Below are positions 8,456-18,280 of a stretch of 64,000 nucleotides of DNA, piece by piece; position 1 is the stretch's first letter, and each line of letters begins with the position of its first letter. The position numbers and the translations under genes were made by a program. The notes beneath the pieces were generated by a model. That model worked only from the letters and a program-made list of their open reading frames with translations. It searched no databases and was not told the DNA's origin. The DNA is from Synechococcus sp. A18-25c (GTDB lineage Bacteria; Cyanobacteriota; Cyanobacteriia; PCC-6307; Cyanobiaceae). Location: positions 1,426,001 to 1,490,000 of the forward strand of contig NZ_CP047957.1 in assembly GCF_014280035.1 (NCBI RefSeq), in the 5' to 3' direction.

Positions 8456-9538
8456 ATGGTGCCTCCCACTGCCGTCACTGACGCGAAACCCGCAGACTCA
8501 GCCGTCGCAGTGAAGGACCCGGTCAAGGACACAATCCTCACCCCCCGCTTCTACACAACTGATTTCGAAGCGATGGCCGCGATGGACCTCCGTCCGAACG
8601 AAGCGGAACTGGAAGCCATCTGCGAGGAATTCCGCAAGGACTACAACCGCCACCACTTCGTTCGCAACGACGAATTTGAAGGCGCAGCTGACAAGCTCGA
8701 CCCAGACACACGCCGTGTGTTTGTTGAGTTTCTTGAGCAAAGCTGCACATCGGAATTTTCAGGCTTTTTGCTTTACAAGGAGCTGAGTCGCCGGATTAAA
8801 AACACCAACCCTCTGCTGGCCGAGTGTTTTGCCCATATGGCCCGTGACGAAGCTCGTCACGCAGGCTTTCTGAATAAGTCCATGAGTGATTTTGGGCTTC
8901 AGCTCGATCTCGGTTTCTTAACTGCCAATAAGAAGTACACCTTCTTCAAACCGAAGTTCATCTTCTACGCAACCTACCTGTCGGAAAAGATTGGTTATTG
9001 GCGTTACATTGCTATTTTCCGTCATCTCGAGAAGAATCCCGACAGCAAGATTTTTCCAATCTTTAATTTCTTCGAAAACTGGTGTCAAGATGAAAATCGA
9101 CATGGAGATTTCTTTGACGCATTGATGAAATCTCAACCCGATACCGTGCGCGGACTTCGTGCCAGACTGTGGTGTCGCTTTTTCTTGTTGGCTGTTTTTG
9201 CCACCATGTACGTTCGTGATGTGGCTCGGAAGGAGTTTTATGAAGCTCTTGGTCTCGACGCACGTGAGTACGACCGCATGGTGATTGATAAAACCAACGA
9301 AACGTCAGCTCGGGTGTTTCCTGTGGTTCTGGACGTCAAGAATCCACGTTTTTACGATGGCCTCGAGAACCTTGTAACAAATAACGCCGCGCTCGAAGCG
9401 GTCGATGAGAGCTCAGCTCCAGCTCCACTCAAGTTTCTGCGCAAACTTCCCCATTGGATTGCCAATGGCGCACAGATGGCATCGCTATTTGTGATGTCAC
9501 CAGTGCGCAGTGAGAACTATCAGCCCAGCGTGCGCTGA
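8456..9538 (+). CDS. acsF: Mg-protoporphyrin IX monomethyl ester oxidative cyclase (aerobic), AcsF/ChlE
   Basis: The 360-residue di-iron oxygenase forms ring E of chlorophyll, turning Mg-protoporphyrin IX monomethyl ester into protochlorophyllide with O2. Iron-ligand motifs are visible: a Glu in the [15 protein letters not shown] helix, DEARH near residue 137, and the second Glu/His pair in CQDENRH. The hallmark [31 protein letters not shown] block is present in order. Length and N-terminus ([10 protein letters not shown], disordered) fit cyanobacterial AcsF. Its accessory protein Ycf54 is encoded at 39247-39567. The stop overlaps the tldD ATG (TGATG). Confidence 0.97.
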   Translation: MVPPTAVTDAKPADSAVAVKDPVKDTILTPRFYTTDFEAMAAMDLRPNEAELEAICEEFRKDYNRHHFVRNDEFEGAADKLDPDTRRVFVEFLEQSCTSEFSGFLLYKELSRRIKNTNPLLAECFAHMARDEARHAGFLNKSMSDFGLQLDLGFLTANKKYTFFKPKFIFYATYLSEKIGYWRYIAIFRHLEKNPDSKIFPIFNFFENWCQDENRHGDFFDALMKSQPDTVRGLRARLWCRFFLLAVFATMYVRDVARKEFYEALGLDAREYDRMVIDKTNETSARVFPVVLDVKNPRFYDGLENLVTNNAALEAVDESSAPAPLKFLRKLPHWIANGAQMASLFVMSPVRSENYQPSVR

Positions 9539-10986
9539 TGCAAACCATCAATCGGAATTCCATGGCCTTGTTCACTGATCTGAACCCAGGCCACAACGCC
9601 TGGCGCAATCGTCTCGAAACGTTGCTTAATTTTGGTGTCCGCTCAGGGGCTGACCTCGTCGAGATTTTTCTTGAACGAACTGATCATCTCGGTGTTCTGG
9701 CAGAACAGGACAAAATCACGAGTGTTAGTCCCGCTTTCGGGATGGGTGCAGGAATTCGTGTGTTTCGTGGAGGCCAGGACGGCTTCGTCAGCACCAACGA
9801 CCTCAGCGATCAAGGTCTTCACCAGGCATTGGAGCAGGCTTTAGCCATGCTTCAGCTGAACACCACGTCGCTTGTTGCTGAACGAGGGTTCGATGGCCTT
9901 GGCCAACTTCGTGATTACGGCCAGAGCAAAGAAGATTGGCTCAGTCAAACTCCTGAACTCGACACCATTACCCAGCGCCTGCTCGAAGGAACCCAAAGTT
10001 TGCAGCAACGCGGTCAACATTTAGAGGTTCGGCGCGGGAACTTCTCACGTGATTGGCAGGAGGTTTTGGTGGCTGCAAGCGATGGAACGTTTGCCAGAGA
10101 TATTCGTCTCCATCAATCGTCCGGCCTCAGTGTTCTCGCTGCTGACGGAGACCATCGTTCGAGCATCTCCCGTCGTTACGGCACTTCTGATCGTCCCCAT
10201 GATTTGCGCCATTGGGACATCAACGCTTCCGCCGATGAAGTCTGTGAAAGCGCAGCCACCATGCTCCGGGCCGATTACGTCGATGGAGGCCAGATGCCGG
10301 TTGTCCTCGCGAACCGCTTTGGCGGTGTGATTTTTCATGAGGCCTGTGGACACCTCCTGGAAACCACTCAGGTGGAGCGTGGATCAACACCCTTTGCTGA
10401 AAGCATCGGTGAGTGCATCGCTCATCCTGCAGTGACAGCGATCGACGAAGGCCTGAGCGAAGGAGCCTTCGGATCCCTCTCCATGGATGACGAGGGCATG
10501 GAACCTCAGCGCACTGTTCTCATTGAAAACGGTGTGTTGAAACGATTTATCAGTGATCGCGCGGGTGAAATGCGAACAGGCCATGCGCGCACTGGCAGCG
10601 GTCGGCGCCAAAACCACGGTTTCGCTGCTGCCAGCAGAATGCGGAACACCTACATCGCGGCAGGTCCCCACAGTGTTGATGATCTGATCAGTTCAGTGGA
10701 AACGGGCCTGTATTGCAAATCCATGGGTGCCGGTAGCGTCGGCGCAACTGGCCAATTCAATTTTTCTGTTGAAGAGGGTTATTTGATTAACGACGGAAAA
10801 CTTGGACAACCGGTTAAAGGTGCAACCTTGATCGGTGATGCCAAAGAAGTGATGCCGAAGATCTCGATGTGTGCTGATGATCTTGATCTCGCTGCCGGTT
10901 ACTGCGGATCTGTCAGTGGCAGCGTCTTCGTGACCGTCGGTCAACCACATGTGAAAGTTGATTCCATCACTGTGGGAGGCCGTTGA
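9538..10986 (+). CDS. tldD: Metalloprotease TldD
   Basis: A 482-residue protein of the TldD/PmbA family. The zinc site HEACGH (in [12 protein letters not shown]) and the Gly-rich C-terminal region ([14 protein letters not shown]) are present. With TldE it forms a heteromeric protease that degrades unfolded peptides and, in some bacteria, trims leader peptides of RiPPs such as microcin B17. The start at 9538 overlaps the acsF stop; an alternative ATG at 9562 (MALFTDLN) is also reasonable. TldE follows 3 bases after the stop. Confidence 0.93.
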   Translation: MQTINRNSMALFTDLNPGHNAWRNRLETLLNFGVRSGADLVEIFLERTDHLGVLAEQDKITSVSPAFGMGAGIRVFRGGQDGFVSTNDLSDQGLHQALEQALAMLQLNTTSLVAERGFDGLGQLRDYGQSKEDWLSQTPELDTITQRLLEGTQSLQQRGQHLEVRRGNFSRDWQEVLVAASDGTFARDIRLHQSSGLSVLAADGDHRSSISRRYGTSDRPHDLRHWDINASADEVCESAATMLRADYVDGGQMPVVLANRFGGVIFHEACGHLLETTQVERGSTPFAESIGECIAHPAVTAIDEGLSEGAFGSLSMDDEGMEPQRTVLIENGVLKRFISDRAGEMRTGHARTGSGRRQNHGFAAASRMRNTYIAAGPHSVDDLISSVETGLYCKSMGAGSVGATGQFNFSVEEGYLINDGKLGQPVKGATLIGDAKEVMPKISMCADDLDLAAGYCGSVSGSVFVTVGQPHVKVDSITVGGR

Positions 10987-10988
10987 TC

Positions 10989-12356
10989 ATGTCCAACGCT
11001 CCGCTCAACGTTCAAGCTCTACAGGATCAGCTCACCGCATTAGCGCAACGCGAAGGGATCTCTCAGTGGGATCTCGGTGCCAGCCGCAGCAACAGCGCTT
11101 CAGTCCAGGTCGACCGCGGGGAACCGAAGCAGCTCAAGGCATCACAACGGAGCTCCATCACGGTTCGTGTGTGGAATCAGCAAGGACTGGTTGGAATCAC
11201 CAGCACGTCCGATTTATCGGAGTCAGGACTCGAGAAAGCACTGATGGGAGCGCATGAAGCCAGTGCTTTCGGGAATCCCGATGATGTTCCAGGGTTCTCC
11301 CCTCTGGCCAAGGAGGCAACGCCCGAGCTGGATCGGCCCATGAAGGAGTCTCAAGGCATTCAGATCTTGCTCGAACAACTGCTTGATGCAGAAAAAGATT
11401 TGCTTGGACGCCATCCGGCCATCAACACGCTTCCCTACAACGCACTCAATGAGGGAAGCAGTGAGCGGATCTATCTCAACAGCGAAGGAGCAGTCCGACA
11501 AGCACAACGCACTCAAGCCACTGTTTATTTGATGGCTCGTGCCGAAGAAAGTGGTCGGAAACCGAGGAGCGGTGGTGCTGTTCGGGTTGCATTGGGAAGC
11601 CGTGAGCTCGATCTGAGTGGTTGCATTGATGAAGCTGCAGAGCGCACAATCAGCCATCTGAATTACCAACCAATCGACACAGGTCGTTATCTCGTTTGTT
11701 TCACTCCAGAGGCGTTTCTCGATCTGGTCGGTTCGTTCAGCAGCATGTTCAATGCTCGAGCCGTTCTGGATGGTGTCAGTCTCAGCAAAGCAGACTCCAT
11801 CGGTGATCAACTCGCCGTTCCGTTCTTCAATCTCACAGACAACGGATTGCATCCAGCACACATCGGGGCGATGCCGTTCGACGGAGAAGGAACACCCACG
11901 CAATCCTTGCCGTTGATCGGAAATGGTGAGCTGAAAAACTTCCTTCACTCCGAAGCTACGGCCCGCCGTTTTGGAGTGAATCCAACCGGTCATGCTGGCA
12001 TGGGAGCCAAGGTCTCTGTGGGTCCCGATTGGTTTGAAATCGCGCGCACACCCGGTTCGACGACAGACGCAGAACATCTCGATCACACCACAACATCAGA
12101 CGCATTCGTGCTGGTTGAAAGCCTCAATGCACTGCACGCAGGCGTGAAAGCAAGCCAAGGGGCGTTTTCACTTCCATTCGACGGCTGGCTTGTCAACAAT
12201 GGAGATCGCACCTCCATCGAGGCAGCCACAATCGCGGGTGATATTCGCAATGTTCTCAAGTCGATTGTTCAGATCGAGCACACGCCCGTCGTCACACATG
12301 AAGGAGTCTGTCCTCACATCTGGGTGGATGGTCTTGCCATCACGGGTGACGCCTGA
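10989..12356 (+). CDS. tldE: TldE/PmbA family protein, partner of TldD
   Basis: A 455-residue TldE/PmbA homologue (MSNAPLNVQALQDQL...). It lacks the HExxxH zinc motif, as expected for the non-catalytic partner, and has family blocks such as GMGAKVSVGPDWFEIARTP and WLVNNGDRTSIEAATIAGD. It lies directly behind tldD and most likely forms the TldD/E complex with it. Given the Nif11/ProcA-like precursors further along the window, a role in peptide maturation is possible but only inferred. Confidence 0.92.
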   Translation: MSNAPLNVQALQDQLTALAQREGISQWDLGASRSNSASVQVDRGEPKQLKASQRSSITVRVWNQQGLVGITSTSDLSESGLEKALMGAHEASAFGNPDDVPGFSPLAKEATPELDRPMKESQGIQILLEQLLDAEKDLLGRHPAINTLPYNALNEGSSERIYLNSEGAVRQAQRTQATVYLMARAEESGRKPRSGGAVRVALGSRELDLSGCIDEAAERTISHLNYQPIDTGRYLVCFTPEAFLDLVGSFSSMFNARAVLDGVSLSKADSIGDQLAVPFFNLTDNGLHPAHIGAMPFDGEGTPTQSLPLIGNGELKNFLHSEATARRFGVNPTGHAGMGAKVSVGPDWFEIARTPGSTTDAEHLDHTTTSDAFVLVESLNALHAGVKASQGAFSLPFDGWLVNNGDRTSIEAATIAGDIRNVLKSIVQIEHTPVVTHEGVCPHIWVDGLAITGDA

Positions 12357-12383
12357 CCAAGAGCTTCCGGTTGCAACGCTGCG

Positions 12384-13394
12384 ATGAAGATCCTCTTCTG
12401 GGGCACTCCCACCTACGCAGTGCCCACACTTGATGCTCTTTGCTCAGCTGGTCATGAGATTGTCGGCGTTGTCACCCAACCCGATCGGCGTCGAGGGCGC
12501 GGAAAGCAACTCATCCCTTCACCGGTGAAGCTCAAGGCGATCGAACTGGGAGTTCCAGTGTTCACGCCCGAACGGATCCGAAAAGACCTGCCGTGTCAGC
12601 GGGATCTGGCTGAACTGGGTGCAGATCTGTCTGTGGTTGTGGCGTTTGGTCAGATCCTCCCAAAGAGTGTTCTTGAACAACCCCCGAGGGGATGCTGGAA
12701 CGGCCATGGCTCACTGCTACCCCGATGGCGAGGCGCTGGACCCATCCAGTGGGCGCTGCTTGAAGGCGATGAACGCACCGGTGTTGGTGTGATGGCCATG
12801 GAGGAAGGCTTGGACACAGGACCTGTACTGCTTGAGCGTGCTGTTGAAATCGGCCTGCTTGACAATGCCCAGGTTGTAGCCAATCGGCTGAGCGATCTCA
12901 CGGCATCGTTGATTGTGGAAGCCATGCCATTAATTGAATCGGCTGGCTTGGGCTGTGAATCAGAACGCTTTGCAAAGCTCAACGTCCGCCCACAAACCGA
13001 TGACCATGCAAGCTACGCGCGCATGCTCAAGAAAGAAGACTTTGCTCTGGATTGGTCGGATTCAGCACTCTCTATCCATCGAAAAGTGATGGGTTTGTAT
13101 CCAGGAGCAGTCACGCAATGGCAAGGAAAGCGTCTGAAACTAATGGCCACAGAACCATTGATTGCACGCCTGAAATCACAACTCACCGACGATGCCCAAG
13201 CACTGATTGGCCGGTGGACAACAGGTCAACACAAACCCGGCGAAGTTCTGGATGTGAGCGCGGCTGGTGTTGTCGTCAGCAGCTCAGGTTGTCCTCTGTT
13301 GATCCGCGAAGCGCAATTGGAAGGGAAAAACAGGAGCGTTGGTCTAGCCCTTTGGCAACAACTGAACGCCAGACCTGGCGACCAGATGGGCTGA
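12384..13394 (+). CDS. fmt: Methionyl-tRNA formyltransferase
   Basis: A 336-residue enzyme that formylates initiator Met-tRNA using 10-formyl-THF. The N-terminal Rossmann-like formyltransferase domain starts MKILFWGTPTYAVPTLDAL. It carries the catalytic region NGHGSLLPRWRGAGPIQ (usual form N-H-SLLP) and the conserved EGLDTGPVL motif, followed by a C-terminal OB domain for tRNA binding. The first residues before SLLP read NGHG instead of the more common NVHA. The length is slightly over 310 but within the family range. It is convergent with the helicase gene, 2 bases apart. Confidence 0.95.
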   Translation: MKILFWGTPTYAVPTLDALCSAGHEIVGVVTQPDRRRGRGKQLIPSPVKLKAIELGVPVFTPERIRKDLPCQRDLAELGADLSVVVAFGQILPKSVLEQPPRGCWNGHGSLLPRWRGAGPIQWALLEGDERTGVGVMAMEEGLDTGPVLLERAVEIGLLDNAQVVANRLSDLTASLIVEAMPLIESAGLGCESERFAKLNVRPQTDDHASYARMLKKEDFALDWSDSALSIHRKVMGLYPGAVTQWQGKRLKLMATEPLIARLKSQLTDDAQALIGRWTTGQHKPGEVLDVSAAGVVVSSSGCPLLIREAQLEGKNRSVGLALWQQLNARPGDQMG

Positions 13395-13396
13395 AA

Positions 13397-14689
13397 TCAG
13401 CGACGTCGTTGTCGAGATGAGGAGGGCGAAGAGCGTCGATTGGCACTCAGTCCTGCGCGGCGTCTTGGAGTGTTGCCGTGGTTACGGCGTCCACCACTGA
13501 GATCCAATGGAGGCGCAGAGAGGACCGTGGGTTCAAATCCTTTGACTGGTTCCTTGCGTAGGACTTCACCGGTCAAACGCTCAATCGCCTTGAGCAACAG
13601 GGCTTCTTCAGCTGCCACCAGCGAAATGGCATGGCCTGTCTCACCAGCCCGACCTGTGCGTCCAATGCGATGCACATAATCCTCAGCGACATTGGGGAGG
13701 TCAAGGTTCACGACATGGGGCAGCTGCTGAATATCGATGCCTCGAGCGGCAATATCCGTCGCAACGAGAACGCGCACATCCCCTTGTTTGAAACCCTGCA
13801 ATGCTCGGGTACGCGCGCCTTGACTTTTGTTGCCATGAATCGCAGCAGCCGCCAATCCCTCTTTATTCAATCGATCGGCGACTCGATTCGCTCCATGCTT
13901 CGTACGAGAAAAGACAAGCACCTGTTGCCAATCACCGGAACGAATCAGGTGACTGAGGAGATCAGGCTTCCGCTTCATATCGCATGGATGCACAACCTGA
14001 TCAACTGAACGGGCTGTCTGATTTTCAGGAGCGACTTGAATTTGCACAGGCTTGTGAAGCAAGCCAGTTGCAAGCTTGCGAATGGGTGCACTGAATGTCG
14101 CTGAAAATAAGAGAGTTTGACGATGCTCAGGTAGGAAGCGAATCAACTTGCGGATATCGTGGATAAAGCCCATGTCGAGCATGCGATCGGCTTCATCCAA
14201 AACAAGCGATTCAAGCCGGTCAAATATCACCATCCCTTGTTGATGAAGATCAAGCAACCGGCCAGGAGTGGCCACAAGTACATCAACCCCATCTTGAAGA
14301 CGGGCAATTTGTGGATTGATCTTCACTCCACCGAACACCACATCGCTGCGCAATGGCAAGTGACGGCCATAGGCACGCACATTTTCAAGCACTTGCGCAG
14401 CCAGTTCACGCGTTGGCGTCAGCACCAACACTCTCACTTGCCGACGCGAGGCGCGTCGCCCATGCCGCAACCGTTCCAACAAAGGGAGCGTGAAGCCAGC
14501 TGTCTTGCCAGTGCCCGTCTGTGCTGCCGCCATCACATCGTGACCTTTGATCACTGCAGGGATTGCCTGCTCCTGAATCGGTGAGGGGCGGCTGTAACCC
14601 TTCTCGCGTAAAGCTTTGAGCAGGGGCTCACCCAACCCAAGGTCATCGAAACAGGCCTGAGCGGGTGTGGCGATAGGGGCTTGGCTAAT
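13397..14689 (-). CDS. DEAD-box ATP-dependent RNA helicase (RhlE type), probable ATT start
   Basis: A DEAD-box helicase with all motifs: Q motif (GYSRPSPIQ), [21 protein letters not shown], and HRIGRTGR, plus a basic C-terminal tail ending SSSRQRRR. Role: RNA unwinding in ribosome assembly or RNA decay. The first common start codon is a TTG at 14635, but that would remove the conserved Phe upstream of the Q motif, which is present in frame as [10 protein letters not shown]. Between that Phe and the upstream in-frame stop there is no ATG, GTG or TTG. An ATT at 14689-14687, with GGAG seven bases before it, gives [18 protein letters not shown]. Confidence 0.9.
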   Translation of the reverse strand: MSQAPIATPAQACFDDLGLGEPLLKALREKGYSRPSPIQEQAIPAVIKGHDVMAAAQTGTGKTAGFTLPLLERLRHGRRASRRQVRVLVLTPTRELAAQVLENVRAYGRHLPLRSDVVFGGVKINPQIARLQDGVDVLVATPGRLLDLHQQGMVIFDRLESLVLDEADRMLDMGFIHDIRKLIRFLPEHRQTLLFSATFSAPIRKLATGLLHKPVQIQVAPENQTARSVDQVVHPCDMKRKPDLLSHLIRSGDWQQVLVFSRTKHGANRVADRLNKEGLAAAAIHGNKSQGARTRALQGFKQGDVRVLVATDIAARGIDIQQLPHVVNLDLPNVAEDYVHRIGRTGRAGETGHAISLVAAEEALLLKAIERLTGEVLRKEPVKGFEPTVLSAPPLDLSGGRRNHGNTPRRRAGLSANRRSSPSSSRQRRR

Positions 14690-14735
14690 CGTCGTGCTCC
14701 GGAATCGTTCACCCTAGGAGTCGGCCCCGACGCGG

Positions 14736-14960
14736 TTAATGAGAGCCATAGAGAGCGTGAGCCTGATGCCAGACGTGGTCAAGCTGCTCATCGGTGAGAA
14801 CCAGAGACTGTGGATGCATCACAGACAGCCACTCACGACGCTGTTGACGATCGTTGTTGGCAAAAAAATCCTCTTCAGCTGCGAGCACCCTGAACTTGAG
14901 AAACTCAAGCAACACAGCCTTCGCCCGCGCTTGAACAGTCGTGGTTGGCGTCGACGGCAT
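14736..14960 (-). CDS. Small conserved hypothetical protein
   Basis: A 74-residue, mostly helical soluble protein (ARAKAVLLEFLKFRVLAAEEDFF, then RREWLSVMHPQSLVLTDEQL). No signal peptide or membrane segment. I do not recognise a family with a known role. It is the last of three same-strand small genes (with 14961-15221 and 15182-15526), and its start directly abuts the stop of the preceding gene, so an operon is likely. Confidence 0.6.
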   Translation of the reverse strand: MPSTPTTTVQARAKAVLLEFLKFRVLAAEEDFFANNDRQQRREWLSVMHPQSLVLTDEQLDHVWHQAHALYGSH

Positions 14961-15221
14961 CTAGTTGATTTGCCAAACCGCATCGTCAGGAATGGCTGGA
15001 GCTGCGTGAAGGTCGACAGGCTCTTTCTGGGTGATTCGCCATTCAGGAACCCTTGTGTCGCGATAACTGCCGTGTTGGATCAACACGCCTTCTTGATCAT
15101 CCGTGGTGGCGTAAAACCCACCCACCCAATGCGAGGTTTCGTTCAAGCCTCCTCGGAACCAAACCCAGCAGCGCTCGCGCTTCATGGATGCACAGAAGTC
15201 CAATGCGTGCAACGTTCGCAC
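14961..15221 (-). CDS. Hypothetical protein, 86 residues
   Basis: Begins MRTLHALDFCASMKRERCW and contains a Trp-rich stretch around GGLNETSHWVGGFYATTDDQEG. It overlaps the end of the upstream 114-residue gene by 40 bases and abuts the start of the next, an arrangement typical of a compact operon. No domain recognised. An internal ATG (MKRERCW, near 15183) would remove the overlap and could be the true start. Confidence 0.5.
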   Translation of the reverse strand: MRTLHALDFCASMKRERCWVWFRGGLNETSHWVGGFYATTDDQEGVLIQHGSYRDTRVPEWRITQKEPVDLHAAPAIPDDAVWQIN

Positions 15222-15526
15222 GGACCATCCGGGAGAACAGCACAGCGAATCAGTGGGCTACGTGCATTGAAGCGGCAACTGGGATCGCCGATCACCCAAC
15301 CATGACGAAACCACCGGGCATCTTCGGGCTGAACCTGAGCTTTCACCATCAGGATCACCGAACTCAATTGGTAAGACCCCGAGTGCAGCCGGTAACGATG
15401 CCGCCGCTGCATTACGAAATAGCTGGTCTCACCATGGAGAAACCAACGGCCAGGCTGGGGCGGCTCATCCAGCTCGACACGATCCAAAACGAGCTCGCTT
15501 CCGGATTGCCGAATTTCCACCAACAT
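15182..15526 (-). CDS. DUF6464-like conserved cyanobacterial protein
   Basis: A 114-residue protein with the pattern VMQRRHRYRL, then WVIGDPSCRFNARSPLIRCA and VLPDGPCERC near the C-terminus. This Cys-containing ending (C-R-F-N-A-R-S-P-L-I-R-C-A ... G-P-C-x-x-C) resembles cyanobacterial DUF6464 proteins, from memory. The four cysteines could bind a metal. It lies 3 bases behind the TerC-like gene on the same strand. Confidence 0.65.
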   Translation of the reverse strand: MLVEIRQSGSELVLDRVELDEPPQPGRWFLHGETSYFVMQRRHRYRLHSGSYQLSSVILMVKAQVQPEDARWFRHGWVIGDPSCRFNARSPLIRCAVLPDGPCERCTHWTSVHP

Positions 15527-15529
15527 CGT

Positions 15530-16249
15530 TCAAACCTCCTCTGCCGGCAAGGAATCTCGACGTGAAAAACCCCAAATCAACAGGGACATGACAGACAGAA
15601 AAGTAAGCAACTCCGATGGATGCAGGGTTGGCAGAGCGAGCAACACCAGAAGCTTCAGCCCCACGAAACCGACGGCAAGAAAGCCTGCTGTTTCAAGACG
15701 CGGATAGATCTGCAACCACCGGATGAACATGCCCGAAGTGAACCTCAACGCGACCACTCCAATCAGGGCCCCGGTCACGACCAACAAGATCTGATCACTG
15801 ATGGCGACTGCAGCCGCAACACTGTCAATGGAAAAGGCCAGATCCGTGATGGCCAAGGTCAGCACAGTCCGACCAAAACTCACACGTGGCGTCGTGTTGA
15901 CTTGTTCAGCACCAGTGGGCGGGGCTGAATGGTTCTGGAAATAACGAACACTGAGCCACAGCAGATAGAGGCCTCCCGCGAGCTGAATGGGAGGAAAGGC
16001 AAGAACCAATTGGGCCAAGAGGATCAATGCCACCCGCAAGACAAAGGCCATGCCAATGCCGAGATTGAGGGCACGTCTCTCCAAGCTTGGATCCTGCTGA
16101 CCACGCGCGATCGCCGCTAAAGCGATGGCATTGTCTGCAGAGAGAAGAAGCTCCAGACTGACCAGCACAGGCAGCAGCGGAAGCAGCTCACTCAGCTGAT
16201 CGACACCGTCCATCCAGGCGGTGAGAGAAGGGAGAGCAGCTGTATCCAT
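15530..16249 (-). CDS. TerC-family integral membrane protein (YkoY-like)
   Basis: A 239-residue protein with about seven hydrophobic helices and the TerC motifs SLELLLSADNAIALAAI (residues 31-47) and LAITDLAFSIDSVAAAVAI (about 132-150). The acidic residues in these helices are conserved in TerC/Alx transporters, several of which export Mn2+. In cyanobacteria and plastids TerC also affects thylakoid membrane protein insertion. The window thus holds two possible Mn2+ export systems (see 3556-4231). It is first in an apparent operon with the small genes down to 14736. Confidence 0.88.
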   Translation of the reverse strand: MDTAALPSLTAWMDGVDQLSELLPLLPVLVSLELLLSADNAIALAAIARGQQDPSLERRALNLGIGMAFVLRVALILLAQLVLAFPPIQLAGGLYLLWLSVRYFQNHSAPPTGAEQVNTTPRVSFGRTVLTLAITDLAFSIDSVAAAVAISDQILLVVTGALIGVVALRFTSGMFIRWLQIYPRLETAGFLAVGFVGLKLLVLLALPTLHPSELLTFLSVMSLLIWGFSRRDSLPAEEV

Positions 16250-16286
16250 TGCTGCAGCCTAGAAATGATGGACCATCAACAGCGGC

Positions 16287-17126
16287 ATGCAGACCCAAGC
16301 GAAGCTTTGCCATCTCGACCAGGACCGATGCGTTGTGCTGGTCGAAGGATTTGAAGGAGATCGGTCTTTAGGAAGCGCCCTGGCAGAAGGTGTCACCGTG
16401 ATGGATGCCGAGGATTTAGCCATCGCGCGTTTGCAAAAACGTTGTGCTGGAACACCAGCGTTGATCGGCGAACGTCCAAAGCCAACAAAGCCCTCAGCCC
16501 AGTCTGCGAGTGAACTTGATGGGCAACAAGAGATCAGAACGACCCCGATCGTGAGACAGCCCTCTGTAACAGCAGGAGACGCACAGCACACCAGCTCAGC
16601 GACGACCTCAGAGATGCCCAAACAAATGCCTGATCCTGAACGACGTGTGCAACAGCCCAGGCCAACGCCGCAGGGGAATCAAGCGGTTGAATCTTCAAGC
16701 CAAATGCCGCCAAGTGAAGCGCCAACCGATCCAGACGACTGGAGCGAAGAACTCACCGCCATCGACCTCGAACTGCAACGGATCGGTTGGGACAGGGAGA
16801 AGGAACGGATCTACCTGGAGCGAGCCTTTGGCCATGGCAGCCGGCATCGACTGACGCGATTCAACGATTTAGTCGCCTATCTCAAACGCTTGCGTGAGCT
16901 ATCAGCAGGCAGTGATCCACAACAGACGTCAGTACCGCTGCGGCGATCCGATCTTGTGAACCAAAGTGATGAAATCCTTCAACGGCTGAATTGGCAACAA
17001 GAGCAAGCCAGAGAGTTTCTTCACCAAAATTTCCAGGCCACATCGAGACAACAATTAAGTGATGAGCAATTACTTACGTTTAATATGCTTCTCGAGGAGC
17101 AGTTGGTTGCTTTACCAAGCCAATAA
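16287..17126 (+). CDS. Hypothetical protein with two C-terminal helical repeats
   Basis: A 279-residue protein. Residues 1-55 form a small ordered N-terminal part, about 60-150 is a Gln/Pro/Ser-rich linker, and the C-terminal 120 residues hold two related repeats: IDLELQRIGWDREKERIYLE and, about 65 residues later, SDEILQRLNWQQEQAREFLH, each followed by a F/Y-x-x-x-SRxxL-type helix. I recall similar W-x-x-x-x-x-x-x-F/Y-L helical units in other cyanobacterial proteins of unknown role. It is divergent from the TerC gene. Confidence 0.7.
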   Translation: MQTQAKLCHLDQDRCVVLVEGFEGDRSLGSALAEGVTVMDAEDLAIARLQKRCAGTPALIGERPKPTKPSAQSASELDGQQEIRTTPIVRQPSVTAGDAQHTSSATTSEMPKQMPDPERRVQQPRPTPQGNQAVESSSQMPPSEAPTDPDDWSEELTAIDLELQRIGWDREKERIYLERAFGHGSRHRLTRFNDLVAYLKRLRELSAGSDPQQTSVPLRRSDLVNQSDEILQRLNWQQEQAREFLHQNFQATSRQQLSDEQLLTFNMLLEEQLVALPSQ

Positions 17127-17482
17127 TATTGTCGATAATCGACTGCATCAGATGGGTGAATGACATCCACAAGCAATCGGCTGGTCTCCTGAGCGCCATA
17201 AGCGGGTATGGGCATGCCAACAATCACCGAATGAACCTACGGATTGGGATACATTCACGCTATTTTTGATATGAAACTATCCACGATACTGTCGCCAACA
17301 CAAGCACAAGCACAAGCGTATCGATAATGTTGCATCGTCCCATCACCGGTAGCGAGAATCAGAGACTTATGGGCAATCAAAAAGCCCCTTAAGACTCTGC
17401 CAATGACAAAAAGTATAGTGTGTTAGATGAGAACTTGAGGCGCAAAAGTTCGATTAATAAGATCAAAAGGATTCAAACATTC
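17127..17482. other. Gene-free stretch
   Basis: About 350 bases between the two-repeat protein and a convergent small secreted protein. GC is lower than its neighbours. A short CACAAG triplet repeat lies near 17301-17318. I see no convincing gene, RNA or terminator. Confidence 0.5.
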
Positions 17483-17713
17483 TTAATCCCACTTGACGGT
17501 GCAGGTGTAAGCCGTTTCTGCGCCAACCTCTTGTGAGCGGCAAGATAGATCTGTCGGCGTTGAGCCTTGGGGGACTTTGGAGAGAGCACGATTCTTAGCT
17601 ACCTCCTCATTCATCGCTTGGACGGTAGCGGAGCCAGACTCTGCGATAGCAACTCCACTCATTGCGCTCAAGAACAGCGCGGCAAAAAAAAGAGAGGTCC
17701 TGACTTTGATCAT
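17483..17713 (-). CDS. Small secreted protein with two Cys
   Basis: A 76-residue protein with a clear signal peptide (positively charged start MIKVRTSLFFAALFLSAMSG, cleavage after VAIA near residue 24). The mature part is about 52 residues with two cysteines (LSCRS and YTCTV), probably forming a disulphide in the periplasm or lumen. It ends VKWD. Function not recognised. Stand-alone, divergent from 17738-17977 by 24 bases. Confidence 0.7.
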   Translation of the reverse strand: MIKVRTSLFFAALFLSAMSGVAIAESGSATVQAMNEEVAKNRALSKVPQGSTPTDLSCRSQEVGAETAYTCTVKWD

Positions 17714-17737
17714 GATCCTGAAAACATCAGTCAGACC

Positions 17738-17977
17738 ATGACTAGCAAAGGATTGGATTCCTCACAAAACAAATCAAGACCGAAGCAGATCGATCATTCC
17801 CGCATTCGCTTGTCGGAGTTGCACTTCAGCCAGGACCGAATCGCCAAGCGTTTAGAGGTTGTTCAGCGTTGCAATCAGCGCACTCGCAGCCTGAGACGAT
17901 CCTTCTCCTCGTTGATCAAAACCATTTGTACGGCAGTGCCACCCAAAGCTGCGTGGCGTTTGCGTGCCAGCGCTTAA
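17738..17977 (+). CDS. Small basic hypothetical protein
   Basis: A 79-residue Arg/Lys-rich protein (MTSKGLDSSQNKSRPKQIDH, then RIAKRLEVVQRCNQRTRSLRR). The basic helices could bind nucleic acid, but this is a guess from composition. The start at 17738 is chosen because upstream in-frame sequence overlaps the divergent secreted protein gene. Ends just before a convergent gene at 18002. Confidence 0.4.
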   Translation: MTSKGLDSSQNKSRPKQIDHSRIRLSELHFSQDRIAKRLEVVQRCNQRTRSLRRSFSSLIKTICTAVPPKAAWRLRASA

Positions 17978-18001
17978 CAGACGGTGACAGTTTCTTGTGA
18001 G

Positions 18002-18244
18002 TCACAGGGCTTTGGTGCGGTCCTGAATGACTCGTTCGCAACATTGCTCGCAGGGCTGACCGTACAGGACGGTGCAGGTCAGGTCAGTGGCAGAGTATTC
18101 AGCCTTGCCCATCCCCTCGAGTGCAGCATTCACTAGCGCGATTGTGACTTCGCCAATGCCTGGGAGGCGAGTCCACTCTCGATTTTTTGTCAGCTGCTCA
18201 ATGGTTCTGATTCCTTGGCGCTTGAGACGCACATAGACGCCCAT
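18002..18244 (-). CDS. Small helix-hairpin-helix-like protein with Cys cluster
   Basis: An 80-residue protein starting MGVYVRLKRQGIRTIEQL. RLPGIGEVTIALVNAAL resembles a helix-hairpin-helix DNA-binding motif, and the C-terminus carries PCEQCCERV, a CxxCC cluster. A TTG at 18277 could add 11 residues. It is divergent from the Coq4-like gene at 18281. Function unknown. Confidence 0.5.
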   Translation of the reverse strand: MGVYVRLKRQGIRTIEQLTKNREWTRLPGIGEVTIALVNAALEGMGKAEYSATDLTCTVLYGQPCEQCCERVIQDRTKAL

Positions 18245-18280
18245 GATCAGCGGTACGGTTACGCCATAAAGAAACAAAAC

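Noticed and set aside
11223-12086. 287-codon frame opposite tldE
   Set aside because: Antisense shadow of a strongly supported TldE gene; composition (high Cys, Thr, Ile) is typical of a shadow frame.
16259-16621. 120-codon minus-strand frame near TerC
   Set aside because: Lies opposite the start of the two-repeat protein at 16287, which is better supported by its repeats.
17301-17318. CACAAG repeats as a possible CRISPR or short tandem repeat locus
   Set aside because: Only three six-base units without spacers; ordinary low-complexity DNA. I saw no CRISPR array anywhere in the window.
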